A stretch of DNA of 64,000 nucleotides. Source: Novosphingobium sp. (lineage in GTDB: Bacteria; Pseudomonadota; Alphaproteobacteria; Sphingomonadales; Sphingomonadaceae). Below are positions 41,840 through 51,125 of this stretch, piece after piece. Where the stretch lies: NCBI GenBank assembly GCA_024236235.1, contig JACKKV010000001.1:427180-491179 (forward strand), in the 5' to 3' direction. Position 1 is the stretch's first letter; each line of letters opens with the position of its first letter. The notes beneath the pieces were generated by a model, which did not search any database, was not told the DNA's origin, and worked only from the letters and a program-made list of their open reading frames with translations. Position numbers and translations under genes: made by a program.

Positions 41840-43123
41840 TCAGAAATATTCCTTAAGCGCGCGGTAAACCCGCCCCGCCAGGGCGAGGCCCGTAGGCCGG
41901 ATCGTCTGCTGCACGTTGGAATGGATCGTGCGGATGTCCACCGGATCTGCCGCGGCATAGAGCACCAGCCCCGCAAGGGTCGAAAATCCCGGCACGGAAT
42001 GCGCTTCTGGCAAGCCCTTGAGCGCAGGAGGACGGCCGATCCGCACCGGTTTGCCCAAGGCATTCTGCGCGTAATCGGCGATCCCCGCCAGTTCCGCACC
42101 CCCGCCGGTCAGAACAACCTGCTGGCCACGCGGCCCCGCATAGCCCATCTCCTTCAATTCGCGCGTAATTTCCTTCATCAGATGATCAAGCTGACCAGTG
42201 ATGACCGAGATCAGCTCGGCCCGGGGGATACGATTGCGATCATCGGCGTGGCGCGCCACCGGCCCGTCCTGGCCATCGCCCGGTCCGTTGACCGGAATCA
42301 TCTCGCGATGGTCTGTGGGGCTAGCGATGGCGGAACCCGAAACGCATTTCAGCCGCTCAGCCTGAAAACGGCGAATACCGAACGCTGAAGCAATGGCATC
42401 CGTGATCTCTGCCGATCCCATGGGAATCGTCTTCAGGCCAACGAGCATGCCCGCCATATGCAAGGAAACGCTGGTAACTTCCCCGCCGATTTCCACCAGC
42501 GCCACCCCCAGTTCGCGTTCTTCCGGGGTCAGGCAGGCATGGCCCGTCGCCGCTGCCGAGCCAACCACCCCTTCGACATCCAGATGCGCGTTCTGCACGG
42601 CTTCAGTAATGTTGCGGATGGGCGCGCCTTCGGCCAGCATGACATGGATATCCACGCCCAGTACCTCGGCATGTAGCCCGCGCGGGTTGGCCACGCCATG
42701 CGCGCCGTCGAGCGTGTAATGCGCAGGCTGTGCATGCAGCACCGTGCGCCCGTCCGGGCGGATCGCATCGCGCGCCGAGAGCAGCAGTTGTTCGATATCC
42801 GCAGTGTCGATACGCTGGCCACCAATGTCGATTTCCGCGCGCTCGATCTTGCTCGACAGCCCGGCGCCGGTGCAGCCAACCCAGACGTCCGAAACGCTGG
42901 TGCCCGCAATGCGTTCCGCGCGTTCGATCGCATCGCGCACAGCATAGGTGGCCGCGGCCATATCAGTCACATAGCCGCGTTTGACCCCCTGCGAGGCCCG
43001 GTGCCCTGAACCAAGCACCACGATTTCACCGGTCTCGGAAAGCCCGGCGACCATCGCCGAAACGCGGAAGGAACCGATGTTTACCGCACCGAACAGGCGG
43101 GAAATCTTGGGTGGTGAGGCCAT
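41840..43123 (-). CDS. ftsA: Cell division protein FtsA
   Basis: FtsA (427 aa) is the actin-like protein that attaches FtsZ to the membrane and recruits late division proteins. Visible features include the phosphate-1 segment NIGSFRVSAMV, the VEIGGEVTSVSLH phosphate-2 block near residue 205, the VLTGGGAELAGI adenosine block near 335, and a C-terminal amphipathic helix (AGRVYRALKEYF) that targets the membrane. It lies ten bases after ftsQ. Confidence 0.96.
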   Translation of the reverse strand: MASPPKISRLFGAVNIGSFRVSAMVAGLSETGEIVVLGSGHRASQGVKRGYVTDMAAATYAVRDAIERAERIAGTSVSDVWVGCTGAGLSSKIERAEIDIGGQRIDTADIEQLLLSARDAIRPDGRTVLHAQPAHYTLDGAHGVANPRGLHAEVLGVDIHVMLAEGAPIRNITEAVQNAHLDVEGVVGSAAATGHACLTPEERELGVALVEIGGEVTSVSLHMAGMLVGLKTIPMGSAEITDAIASAFGIRRFQAERLKCVSGSAIASPTDHREMIPVNGPGDGQDGPVARHADDRNRIPRAELISVITGQLDHLMKEITRELKEMGYAGPRGQQVVLTGGGAELAGIADYAQNALGKPVRIGRPPALKGLPEAHSVPGFSTLAGLVLYAAADPVDIRTIHSNVQQTIRPTGLALAGRVYRALKEYF

Positions 43124-43133
43124 CTTCCTGCTC

Positions 43134-44048
43134 CTATTCCTTGGCTGCCTGCGCAGCCTTCAGCTCTTCCTGTGCACGGCCTGGAATCCGCATGTAGATG
43201 CGATCCGGCGCGCGCATGTCGAATGTCGCCACCTTGCCGCCAAGCAGCCGGTTGACCCCGTCAAGCCGCGCAAAGGCCACCAGGGCAGATGCAGATTGCT
43301 TTTCACCCTGGGGCAGGGCCAGCACCTGATCGGTCCTGAATGTGAGGTTCCAGCGGCGGTTGCCGACCCATTCGGCCGCACTCACCTGCGGGCGCAGGGC
43401 CGGGGCGGCATCGAGCAGCCGGGCCAGCGATTCCATCTGCCGCGCCGCGCCCGGACCGGAAACGCGCAGCATGCCTTTGGCATTGGCGGCGGAGACCGGT
43501 TCAAGTTCATGGCCGGTGCGATCAATCAAGACCAGTCGGCCCGGTTTTTGCAGTACCGCATGCGGTTCGCGCTCAACGATATCGACCACCAGCGTGTCGG
43601 GCAGCTGGCGCGAGACCCGCGCATCGCTGACCCAGCTGAGCGACAACAGGTCGCGACGCAGCGTATCAATGTCGACCAGGGGCATCGCGCGGTCACGCTG
43701 GCCCAGCACGCGCTCGTACACTTTGAGCTCGTTCATCCGTTCGACGCCGCGCACCTCCACGCGCTGCACCTCGAACCCGGCATCAGCGGCAAAGATCGCC
43801 AACTGCCGATTGGCCAGCGCCGGAACCCCGGCGAAGCTGGCAACCAGCCATGCCAGCGCGGCGGCCGCGCCAAGAATAATCGCCAGGAAGATGCGGTGCA
43901 GCTGTTCTTCAGTGAAGGGTGACCAGCGCATCGCCAGATCGAGCACGGAACCGGTGCTGCGCCGTGCCTTGTCGACCTTGCGCGCCGTGCCCCTGGCTGC
44001 GGCCGCACGGCGCACGCTGCGGCCCTTGCGTTTTATCGTCTGGCTCAT
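43134..44048 (-). CDS. ftsQ: Cell division protein FtsQ
   Basis: FtsQ (304 aa) is a bitopic divisome protein. A highly basic cytoplasmic tail (KRKGRSVRRAAAARG) precedes one membrane helix near residues 55-75. Next come the POTRA domain (AGFEVQRVEVRGVERMNELKVYERVL) and the beta domain (LSWVSDARVSRQLPDTLVVDIVERE). The frame is open to 44129, but ATG 44048 overlaps the ddl stop (ATGA) and gives the standard N-terminus. Confidence 0.94.
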   Translation of the reverse strand: MSQTIKRKGRSVRRAAAARGTARKVDKARRSTGSVLDLAMRWSPFTEEQLHRIFLAIILGAAAALAWLVASFAGVPALANRQLAIFAADAGFEVQRVEVRGVERMNELKVYERVLGQRDRAMPLVDIDTLRRDLLSLSWVSDARVSRQLPDTLVVDIVEREPHAVLQKPGRLVLIDRTGHELEPVSAANAKGMLRVSGPGAARQMESLARLLDAAPALRPQVSAAEWVGNRRWNLTFRTDQVLALPQGEKQSASALVAFARLDGVNRLLGGKVATFDMRAPDRIYMRIPGRAQEELKAAQAAKE

Positions 44049-45040
44049 GCCCTGTCCCCCGCCAGATCCCGCCCGGCCAGCGCATCGGCAATGATGGCTT
44101 CGACCAGATCGGCGTAATCCATGCCGCAATATCTGGCTTGTTCGGGCACGAGGCTGAGCGGCGTCATGCCCGGCTGAGTATTGGTTTCGAGCAGGAAGAT
44201 ACCGTCCACGCCGCGTTCGTCATCCCAGCGGAAATCGGACCGGCTGGTGCCCTTGCAACCCAGGATCCGGTGTGCGCGCAAGGCATAGTCCATGCAGGCG
44301 GCGGCGATCTCGTCCGGAATAATGGCGGGGCACACATGTTCGGTCATGCCGTCGGTATACTTTGCCTCGAAATCGTAGAAGCCCGATTTCGGCACCAGTT
44401 CAGTCACGGTCAGCGCCCGCGCGCCGTCCGGCCCGGCGATTACCGCCACGGTCAATTCACGCCCGCGAATATAAGGTTCGGCCAGAAGCTGCGCAAATTC
44501 CTGCCAGGGCCCTTTTGCATCAAAGCGGATAGGTTTGCCGTAATCGCTGGTCTCGGTAACGATGGCGACGCCGACTGATGACCCCTCATTGACCGGTTTC
44601 AGGACATAGGGACGCGGCAGGGGATCCTCATTGTAAAGTTCCGCGCTGGCCACAATCCGCCCGCCCGGCATCGGGATGCCGTGCGGCACCAGCGCCTGCT
44701 TGGTCAGTTCCTTGTCAATCGCGATGACCGAGGTCGCAAGCCCCGAATGAGTGTAAGGCAAACCCATCAGGTCAAGCATACCCTGCACGCTGCCATCTTC
44801 GCCGGGCACCCCGTGCAGCGCGTTGAAAACCACATCGGGCGCAGCTTCGGCCAGGCGTGCAGCCACATCGCGTCCCATGTCGATGCGCGTCACCTTGTGT
44901 CCGCGACTTTCCAGCGCCCTGGCCACGCCTTCCCCGCTCATCAATGAAACGGGCCGTTCATTGGACCAGCCGCCCATCAGCACGGCAACATGAAGTTTCG
45001 ACAATCCGCTCAAGGCCTTCCCACCCGCTGAATTTCCCAT
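44045..45040 (-). CDS. ddl: D-alanine--D-alanine ligase
   Basis: Ddl (331 aa) makes the D-Ala-D-Ala dipeptide for MurF. The ATP-grasp architecture is visible: VAVLMGGWSNERPVSLMSG at the start, LHGVPGEDGSVQGMLDLMGLPYTHSG near 75, YVLKPVNEGSSVGV near 145, and the metal-binding LLETNTQPGMTPLSLVPEQA near 285. The chosen ATG overlaps murB by 31 bases. TTG codons at 45013 and 45004, the first overlapping the murB stop, are alternatives that would remove 9-12 residues. Confidence 0.95.
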   Translation of the reverse strand: MGNSAGGKALSGLSKLHVAVLMGGWSNERPVSLMSGEGVARALESRGHKVTRIDMGRDVAARLAEAAPDVVFNALHGVPGEDGSVQGMLDLMGLPYTHSGLATSVIAIDKELTKQALVPHGIPMPGGRIVASAELYNEDPLPRPYVLKPVNEGSSVGVAIVTETSDYGKPIRFDAKGPWQEFAQLLAEPYIRGRELTVAVIAGPDGARALTVTELVPKSGFYDFEAKYTDGMTEHVCPAIIPDEIAAACMDYALRAHRILGCKGTSRSDFRWDDERGVDGIFLLETNTQPGMTPLSLVPEQARYCGMDYADLVEAIIADALAGRDLAGDRA

Positions 45041-45954
45041 TGGAGATCGATGCCCTGGCTTTCGTACACCCGGCGTCGCACTTCCTCGCCCAGCGCCTCG
45101 ATATCGGCGCTGCGGGCATCGCCTGTATTAATCAGAAAATTGGTGTGTTTCTCGCTCACCTGCGCTCCGCCCAGCGTGAGCCCGCGACAGCCCGCCGCAT
45201 CGACCAGCCGCCACGCCTTGTCCCCTTCCGGGTTCTTGAAAGTCGAACCACCCGTCTTGCTGCGCAACGGCTGGCTTTCTTCGCGCGCGGCGGCGATCCG
45301 GTCCATTTCCGCACCGATCGCGCGCGGATCGCCGGGCGAACCGCGAAACCGTGCCGACACCACGATCGCACCGTCGGGCAACGCGGAATGGCGATATGAG
45401 AACCCAAGATCGCAGGCGGGCAGGGTAATCAGGCTGCCATCGGGCATGATCACGTCGCAATCGACCAGTATGTCAGCCACTTCACGGCCATAAGCGCCGC
45501 CGTTCATTCGCACGAAACCGCCCACCGTGCCGGGAATGCCGCGCAGGAATTCCAGGCCGGCGACCCCTGCATCGCGCGCGCGCGAAGACACATAGATGCC
45601 GCTCGCCCCGCCGCCGCAACGAAGGGTAACCGCGTCCTCCGCCTCCACGCCCGCAAAGGGTTTTCCCAACCGGACGACCACACCCGGCACACCGCCGTCA
45701 CGCACGATCAGGTTGGAGCCCAGACCCAGCGCCATTACCGGCACACTGCCACCCAGCTCGCCCAGAAATGCGCGCAGATCGTCCACATCAGCAGGTTCGA
45801 ACAGCCAGTCCGCCGCACCACCTGACTTGAACCAGACCAGCGGCGCCAACGGCGCCCCCTCGGTCAGCTTGCCACGCACCCGGGCGGCCGCAATCGCGCC
45901 GGGCGCGGCGCTTTCGCCTTGCATCTGCCAGTCGCCATACTGGCCCACACTCAT
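45010..45954 (-). CDS. murB: UDP-N-acetylenolpyruvoylglucosamine reductase MurB
   Basis: MurB (314 aa) is the FAD enzyme that reduces enolpyruvyl-UDP-GlcNAc to UDP-MurNAc. The FAD-binding segments are VWFKSGGAADWLFEP near 40, ALGLGSNLIVRDGG near 75 and GIPGTVGGFVRMNGGAYG near 135. The catalytic Ser region is GGSTFKNPEG near 230, the type-II hallmark. The frame is open to 46005; ATG 45954 overlaps the murC stop. Confidence 0.96.
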   Translation of the reverse strand: MSVGQYGDWQMQGESAAPGAIAAARVRGKLTEGAPLAPLVWFKSGGAADWLFEPADVDDLRAFLGELGGSVPVMALGLGSNLIVRDGGVPGVVVRLGKPFAGVEAEDAVTLRCGGGASGIYVSSRARDAGVAGLEFLRGIPGTVGGFVRMNGGAYGREVADILVDCDVIMPDGSLITLPACDLGFSYRHSALPDGAIVVSARFRGSPGDPRAIGAEMDRIAAAREESQPLRSKTGGSTFKNPEGDKAWRLVDAAGCRGLTLGGAQVSEKHTNFLINTGDARSADIEALGEEVRRRVYESQGIDLQWEIQRVGRP

Positions 45955-47366
45955 ACCCTTGCCTCCCGGCAAGCGCTGGTCGCAGCGGCCAGCCCCGCCG
46001 CCCATCGGGTGATGTCGCCCGCTCCCAGACAGACCACCATGTCGCCAGCAGTCAGCTCGTCCGCAAGCAGGCGCGCCAGTTCTTCCGGTCCGGCAATGGC
46101 GCTGGCCGCACGATGGCCACGCGCCTTCAACCCTGCAACCAGCGTCGCCGCGTCCACCCCCTCAATCGGCTGTTCGCCTGCGGGATAGACGGGTGCGGCA
46201 AACACGATGTCAGCATCGTTGAACGCGCTCTGAAACTCGTCCATCAGGTCGCGCAGTCGGGTGTAGCGATGCGGCTGGACCACCGCGATCACCCTGCCCT
46301 CCGCAGCTTCGCGCGCGGCGGCCAGAACGGCGCGGATTTCAACCGGGTGATGCGCATAATCATCGATGATGGTGGCTCCCGCCACTTCGCCGACGCGGGT
46401 AAAGCGGCGGCGCACACCGCCGAACTTGGCAAAGCCCGAGCGGATGACCGTATCGTCGCAGCCCATCTCGATCGCCACGGCAACAGCCGCCAGCGCGTTC
46501 TGGACATTGTGCCGCCCCGGCATTGGCAGCACGATGCCTTCGATCCGGCGGTGGCTGCCGTCGCGTTCTCGCACCACCACGTCAAATCCGTTGCCGCCCG
46601 CAGACGGCATGATCCTTTCGCCGCGCACATCGGCCTGTGCCGAAAAGCCATAGGTGATGACCCTGCGGTCCCTGACCCTGGAGATCACGCCCTGCACTTC
46701 GGGATGATCGATGCACAGCACTGCGGCACCATAGAACGGCACATTTTCAATGAATTCGACGAAGGCTTCCTTTACCGCATCGAAGCTGCCGTAATGGTCA
46801 AGATGTTCGGGATCGATGTTGGTGACCACCGCAATTGTGCCATCGAGCCGCAGAAAACTGCCGTCGCTTTCGTCCGCTTCCACCACCATCCAGTCACTCG
46901 CGCCCAGCCGCGCATTGGACCCGTAGCTTTCGATGATACCGCCATTGATGACGGTCGGATCAATCCCTCCCGCATCGAGCAGAGCGGCGATCATGGACGT
47001 CGTCGTCGTCTTGCCATGCGTGCCCGCCACCGCAACCGTGCTTTTTAGCCGCATGAGTTCGGCCAGCATTTCAGCGCGGCGCACCACCGGCACACGGTTT
47101 TCCAAGGCTGCTGCAACTTCGGGATTGTCGCGCTTGACCGCGGTCGAGGTGACCACCACGACAACACCATCAACATTTTCCCGCGCATGCCCGATGTGCA
47201 CCGGGATGCCGCGCGCGCGCAGCCGCTCCACCGAAACGCTTTCGGCGATGTCACTGCCCTGCACGCTGTAACCCAGATTATGCATCACCTCGGCGATGCC
47301 GGACATGCCGATGCCGCCAATACCGACGAAATGAATCGTTCCGATGTCAGTGGCGACGCCCCTCAT
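45951..47366 (-). CDS. murC: UDP-N-acetylmuramate--L-alanine ligase MurC
   Basis: MurC (471 aa) adds L-Ala to UDP-MurNAc. The N-terminal domain has HFVGIGGIGMSGIAEV, the ATP-binding loop is AGTHGKTTTTSMIA near residue 115, and the central domain contains DESDGSFL near 172 and TNIDPEHLDHYG near 185. The C-terminal domain shows DDYAHHPVEIRAVL near 340. The order murG-murC-murB is kept; it overlaps both neighbours by ATGA. Confidence 0.97.
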   Translation of the reverse strand: MRGVATDIGTIHFVGIGGIGMSGIAEVMHNLGYSVQGSDIAESVSVERLRARGIPVHIGHARENVDGVVVVVTSTAVKRDNPEVAAALENRVPVVRRAEMLAELMRLKSTVAVAGTHGKTTTTSMIAALLDAGGIDPTVINGGIIESYGSNARLGASDWMVVEADESDGSFLRLDGTIAVVTNIDPEHLDHYGSFDAVKEAFVEFIENVPFYGAAVLCIDHPEVQGVISRVRDRRVITYGFSAQADVRGERIMPSAGGNGFDVVVRERDGSHRRIEGIVLPMPGRHNVQNALAAVAVAIEMGCDDTVIRSGFAKFGGVRRRFTRVGEVAGATIIDDYAHHPVEIRAVLAAAREAAEGRVIAVVQPHRYTRLRDLMDEFQSAFNDADIVFAAPVYPAGEQPIEGVDAATLVAGLKARGHRAASAIAGPEELARLLADELTAGDMVVCLGAGDITRWAAGLAAATSACREARV

Positions 47367-48547
47367 GACTGACCGCCTTCCCGCGCCAGCGCCTCGCGCC
47401 CGGAAGGACGTGCTGCTTCGCCCTGCATGCGGATGACATCCATCAGCGGTGCCCCGCCAAAGCTTTCGACCAGATCGGCAAGGTCACGCACCGCGTTGGG
47501 CCGTCCGCAATTCCAGGCCGCATGAGCCGCATTGGCCAGCGTTTCGGGATGCTGCGCCATGGCAAGAATCTGCTTGGCCAGTTCCTTGCCGGTAAACCGG
47601 TCCTGCCGGATCGCGCGCGCACCGCCCGCGCCGGTGATCTCCGCCGTATTGGCAGACTGGTGATCGTCGGTCGCGATTGGCAGCGGAACGAGTATCGCGG
47701 GGCGACCGACTGCGGTCAGTTCGGCAATGGTCGAAGCCCCGGCACGCCCGATGAACAGATGAGTATCGGCCAGCCTGCTCGCCATATCCTCGAAATAAGT
47801 GCCCAGCTCGGCAGGAATATCGTGCCCGGCATAACGCGCGCGCACCGCGTCGAGATCTTCCACGCGGCATTGCTGCGTCACCTGCAGGCGCGTGCGCAGC
47901 GCGGTGGGCAGCATGGCAAGCCCATCAGGAACCACTTCCGACAGTACCCTTGCGCCCTGGCTTCCGCCAGTCACCAGCACGCGCAGCAACCCTTCTTCGG
48001 TAAACGGCGGGAATGGCTGGTCACGCAGCGCCAGCACTTCGCCGCGCACCGGGTTGCCGACAAGATGCACCTTGCCCGCAAATTTGGGGTCGAGCCGCTC
48101 CACATCGGGATAGGCCGTGGCAATCGCATCCACGCGCCGCGCCAAGAGACGATTGACCCGGCCCAGCACGGCGTTCTGTTCATGCACCAGGCTGGCAATA
48201 CCGGCGGAGGTCGCTGCCAGCAGCGCGGGCAATGCCGGATAACCGCCAAAGCCGACCACAGCACTGGGTTCAAAGCTTTCGAACAGCCGCAGTGCCATCT
48301 GGCGCCCCTGCAGAATGGCGCGGGTTCCACCGACCCAGCTAAGGGGGTTCCTAGTCAGCCGCCCGGCGGGCAGGACATGTGCGGTCAACGCCTCTGGCTT
48401 GCCAGGAATGGCTGCGCCGCGTTCATCCGTTATCAGCGCCACATGATGGCCGCGTGCCATCAGTTCCTGCGCCAGGACGAATGCCGGGATCAGATGACCC
48501 CCGGTTCCCCCGGCGGCAAGCACATAGTGGCGGTTGACGGCGCTCAA
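47363..48547 (-). CDS. murG: UDP-GlcNAc transferase MurG
   Basis: MurG (394 aa) transfers GlcNAc to lipid I, giving lipid II, at the inner face of the membrane. The GT-B glycosyltransferase shows AAGGTGGHLIPA near residue 12, VVGFGGYPALPALLAA near 95, HEQNAVLGRVNRLL near 118, VTGGSQGARVLSEV near 190 and IGRAGASTIAELTAVG near 265. It overlaps ftsW by ATGA. Confidence 0.97.
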   Translation of the reverse strand: MSAVNRHYVLAAGGTGGHLIPAFVLAQELMARGHHVALITDERGAAIPGKPEALTAHVLPAGRLTRNPLSWVGGTRAILQGRQMALRLFESFEPSAVVGFGGYPALPALLAATSAGIASLVHEQNAVLGRVNRLLARRVDAIATAYPDVERLDPKFAGKVHLVGNPVRGEVLALRDQPFPPFTEEGLLRVLVTGGSQGARVLSEVVPDGLAMLPTALRTRLQVTQQCRVEDLDAVRARYAGHDIPAELGTYFEDMASRLADTHLFIGRAGASTIAELTAVGRPAILVPLPIATDDHQSANTAEITGAGGARAIRQDRFTGKELAKQILAMAQHPETLANAAHAAWNCGRPNAVRDLADLVESFGGAPLMDVIRMQGEAARPSGREALAREGGQS

Positions 48548-49773
48548 CGGGCGTCTCCCTTGCGTGGCAGAATTTCGCGCCAGTCAAATGTCTCGCGCGC
48601 GAGATAGGGATTGCGGCGGGTGATCGCCAGCAGGAACCCCACGGTCATGCAGATTGCGACGGTTGACGAGCCGCCATAGCTGATCAGCGGCAAGGTCATC
48701 CCCTTGGACGGGAACAGTTGCAGATTGACGAGAATGTTGATGAACGCCTGCCCGCCGATCTGTGCAGTAAGGCCGGTGGCCGCAAGGATCGTGAAAAGAT
48801 CCTCCTCCTCGACCAGCCGGACCAGCACACGGGCAATGATCGCGACATAAAGCAGCACGATCAACCCGCAGCTCAGCAGACCGAATTCCTCGCCAATGAC
48901 TGAGAAGATGTAATCGGTGTGCGCTTCGGGCAATGACATCTTGCGCGTACCCAGAAACATGCCGGCGCCCGTCCACCCACCACCCAGTAAGGTACGACTG
49001 GCCAGGTCAACCTGGTCGAAGGCGGTGCCGCCCCCCAGAAAGGCATCGATGCGATGACGGGCGTTTTCATAGAACAAATAGGCCGACGCCAGTGCCGCCA
49101 TACCCGCCCCGGCCAACCAGGCAAGACGCTGGACAGGCAGGTCGGCCAGCACCACCAGCACGAACCAGACACCGAAGAACAGCACGGTCGATCCGAAATC
49201 GGGCTGCGCCATCAGCAGACCGGCGACAAGCGCCATCGCCGCGCCGCTGATCGCCAGGACCGGCAGATTGGGATCGCGCAGCCGCCACGACAGAATCCAC
49301 GCCAGAGCCACAGCAAATGCGGGTTTCAGGAATTCCGAAGGCTGGAAGGCCACACCCAGCCTCAACCAGCGGCGCGCGCCATTCACTTCCTGGCCAATGA
49401 GTGGCACCAGCACCAGTGCGATGACCATCGCCATCGTCAGCAATATGGCGGCGCGGCGCGCCATGTCCTTGGGAAAGGTCGATACCGCCAACAGGGCCAG
49501 CAGGCCCAGCGCCTGCCAGCGCAGGTGAAGCCAGAGGAAATATAGGTCGGGCAGGCGTTCGGCGGCATTGGACAACCGGTCCGCGCTGGCGGGGGAGGCA
49601 ACCGCCACCGCCAGCGTGCCCATCGCCATCACGATCAGCACCAGCCCCAGCAGCACACGGTCGATTTCGCGCCACCAGATGCGCAATTCCGCCCTGCGAC
49701 TCTGGCGCGGAACATGGCTGCGGCGCGCGTGACTGGTCGGGCCGGGGATGAAGGGGGGCGAACTGGACGTCAT
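48544..49773 (-). CDS. ftsW: Septal peptidoglycan polymerase FtsW
   Basis: FtsW (409 aa) is the SEDS glycosyltransferase of the divisome that works with FtsI. It has about ten membrane helices. Family signatures include GARRWLRLGVAFQPSEFLKPA near residue 150, AQPDFGSTVLFF near 205, AHTDYIFSVIGEEFGLL near 295 and FPSKGMTLPLISYGGSS near 365. The N-terminal 40 residues are polar and basic. ATG 49773 overlaps the murD stop (ATGA). Confidence 0.96.
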   Translation of the reverse strand: MTSSSPPFIPGPTSHARRSHVPRQSRRAELRIWWREIDRVLLGLVLIVMAMGTLAVAVASPASADRLSNAAERLPDLYFLWLHLRWQALGLLALLAVSTFPKDMARRAAILLTMAMVIALVLVPLIGQEVNGARRWLRLGVAFQPSEFLKPAFAVALAWILSWRLRDPNLPVLAISGAAMALVAGLLMAQPDFGSTVLFFGVWFVLVVLADLPVQRLAWLAGAGMAALASAYLFYENARHRIDAFLGGGTAFDQVDLASRTLLGGGWTGAGMFLGTRKMSLPEAHTDYIFSVIGEEFGLLSCGLIVLLYVAIIARVLVRLVEEEDLFTILAATGLTAQIGGQAFINILVNLQLFPSKGMTLPLISYGGSSTVAICMTVGFLLAITRRNPYLARETFDWREILPRKGDAR

Positions 49774-51125
49774 GCCGCCGACCGTCCCCGCTCTATATCC
49801 GCCGCGCAACTGCCGCCGACAAGCACGGATACAAGCTGGCGAAAGCAATCGCCACGCGCCTCGTAATCGCGGAACTGGTCAAAACTGGCGCAGGCAGGGG
49901 AAAACAGCACGACATCGCCGGGCCGGGCCGCGGCAAGCGCGCGATTCACCGCTTCAGCCAGCATTTCGCATCGCTGCACCGGCACCGCCTGTTCCAGCAA
50001 TTCGGCGAACCTCTGTCCCGCTTCGCCAATCGTATAGGCAGCGGCAACATTATCCAGATAGCTGGCACATTCGCCCAGATCGTCACCCTTGGGCAACCCA
50101 CCCAGAATCCAATGAATGCGCGGGCCGGGATCTGGCGGAAAAGCGGCGAGCGCAGGCGCGGTGGAAGCCGGGTTGGTCGCCTTGCTGTCATTGATGAACA
50201 GGACGCCATTGGCCGTGCACAGTCGCTCCATGCGATGAGCGAGGCCGCGAAAGCTCTTCAACGCCGGTCGCCATTGCTGCTCGGTCACGCCCAGCGCCTC
50301 GGCCAGTGCAATCGCCATGGCAGCGTTCTGCAGATTGTGCGGCCCCTGAAGCGAGAACCAGTCCGCCTGCATGGCGGCATAGCTATCCGGCTCGAGGCAG
50401 ACAGCCATCCCGGCAAGGCGCCGCGCGGCTTCGGCCTTGCAAATCGCAGTGGTTGCATCATCCGCGCAGCCGAAGGCCGCGAAATGACTGGCGCCCTGCA
50501 TCGCGAACAGCCGCCCCTTCGACGCAGCATAACCGGCAAACCCGGCATAGCGGTCAAGATGATCGGGCGTAATGTTCATCAGCCCCGCAACGTCGCAATC
50601 GAGACTGTGCGTAAGGTCAATCTGGTAACTGGACAGTTCCAGGACATAGACCCCGCCCGCCGCCAGCGGCGCTTCCGCCAGCACCGGAAGACCGATGTTC
50701 CCACCCATCATCGTGGGAATTCCAGCGCATTCGAGAATATGATGAAGCAGCGCGGTGGTGGTCGACTTCCCGTTCGTTCCGGTTATTCCGGCGACCCGGT
50801 GCGATGGCAGATCGGCCCGGGCCTGCGCGAAAAGTTCGATGTCGCCAATGATCGGAACGCCTGCCGCGCGTGCGTTGGCCGCCACAGGATGAGAGTTGAG
50901 CGGAACGCCGGGTGAAACCACCACGCCATCGAAGCCGGACAGTTCGATTACCGCCGGATCGGCGATGTCCGCCCGCCCGGCCAGCGCGGCGCGCGACGCC
51001 TCTTCCCGGTCCCACGCGGTCACCTGCGCGCCGCTGCGGATCAGCGTTTCCGCCGCAGCCATGCCCGAGCGGGCCAGCCCCAGCACGGCAAATCGTTTTC
51101 CGGAAAAGGCGGGGGAGAGGATCAT
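49770..51125 (-). CDS. murD: UDP-N-acetylmuramoyl-L-alanine--D-glutamate ligase MurD
   Basis: MurD (451 aa) adds D-Glu to UDP-MurNAc-L-Ala. Visible are the N-terminal LGLARSGMAAAETL, the ATP loop GTNGKSTTTALLHH near residue 117, ELSSYQID near 158, NITPDHLDRY near 183, and the C-terminal NDSKATNPAST and SPACASFDQF motifs. The start overlaps the mraY stop by ATGA. Confidence 0.97.
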   Translation of the reverse strand: MILSPAFSGKRFAVLGLARSGMAAAETLIRSGAQVTAWDREEASRAALAGRADIADPAVIELSGFDGVVVSPGVPLNSHPVAANARAAGVPIIGDIELFAQARADLPSHRVAGITGTNGKSTTTALLHHILECAGIPTMMGGNIGLPVLAEAPLAAGGVYVLELSSYQIDLTHSLDCDVAGLMNITPDHLDRYAGFAGYAASKGRLFAMQGASHFAAFGCADDATTAICKAEAARRLAGMAVCLEPDSYAAMQADWFSLQGPHNLQNAAMAIALAEALGVTEQQWRPALKSFRGLAHRMERLCTANGVLFINDSKATNPASTAPALAAFPPDPGPRIHWILGGLPKGDDLGECASYLDNVAAAYTIGEAGQRFAELLEQAVPVQRCEMLAEAVNRALAAARPGDVVLFSPACASFDQFRDYEARGDCFRQLVSVLVGGSCAADIERGRSAA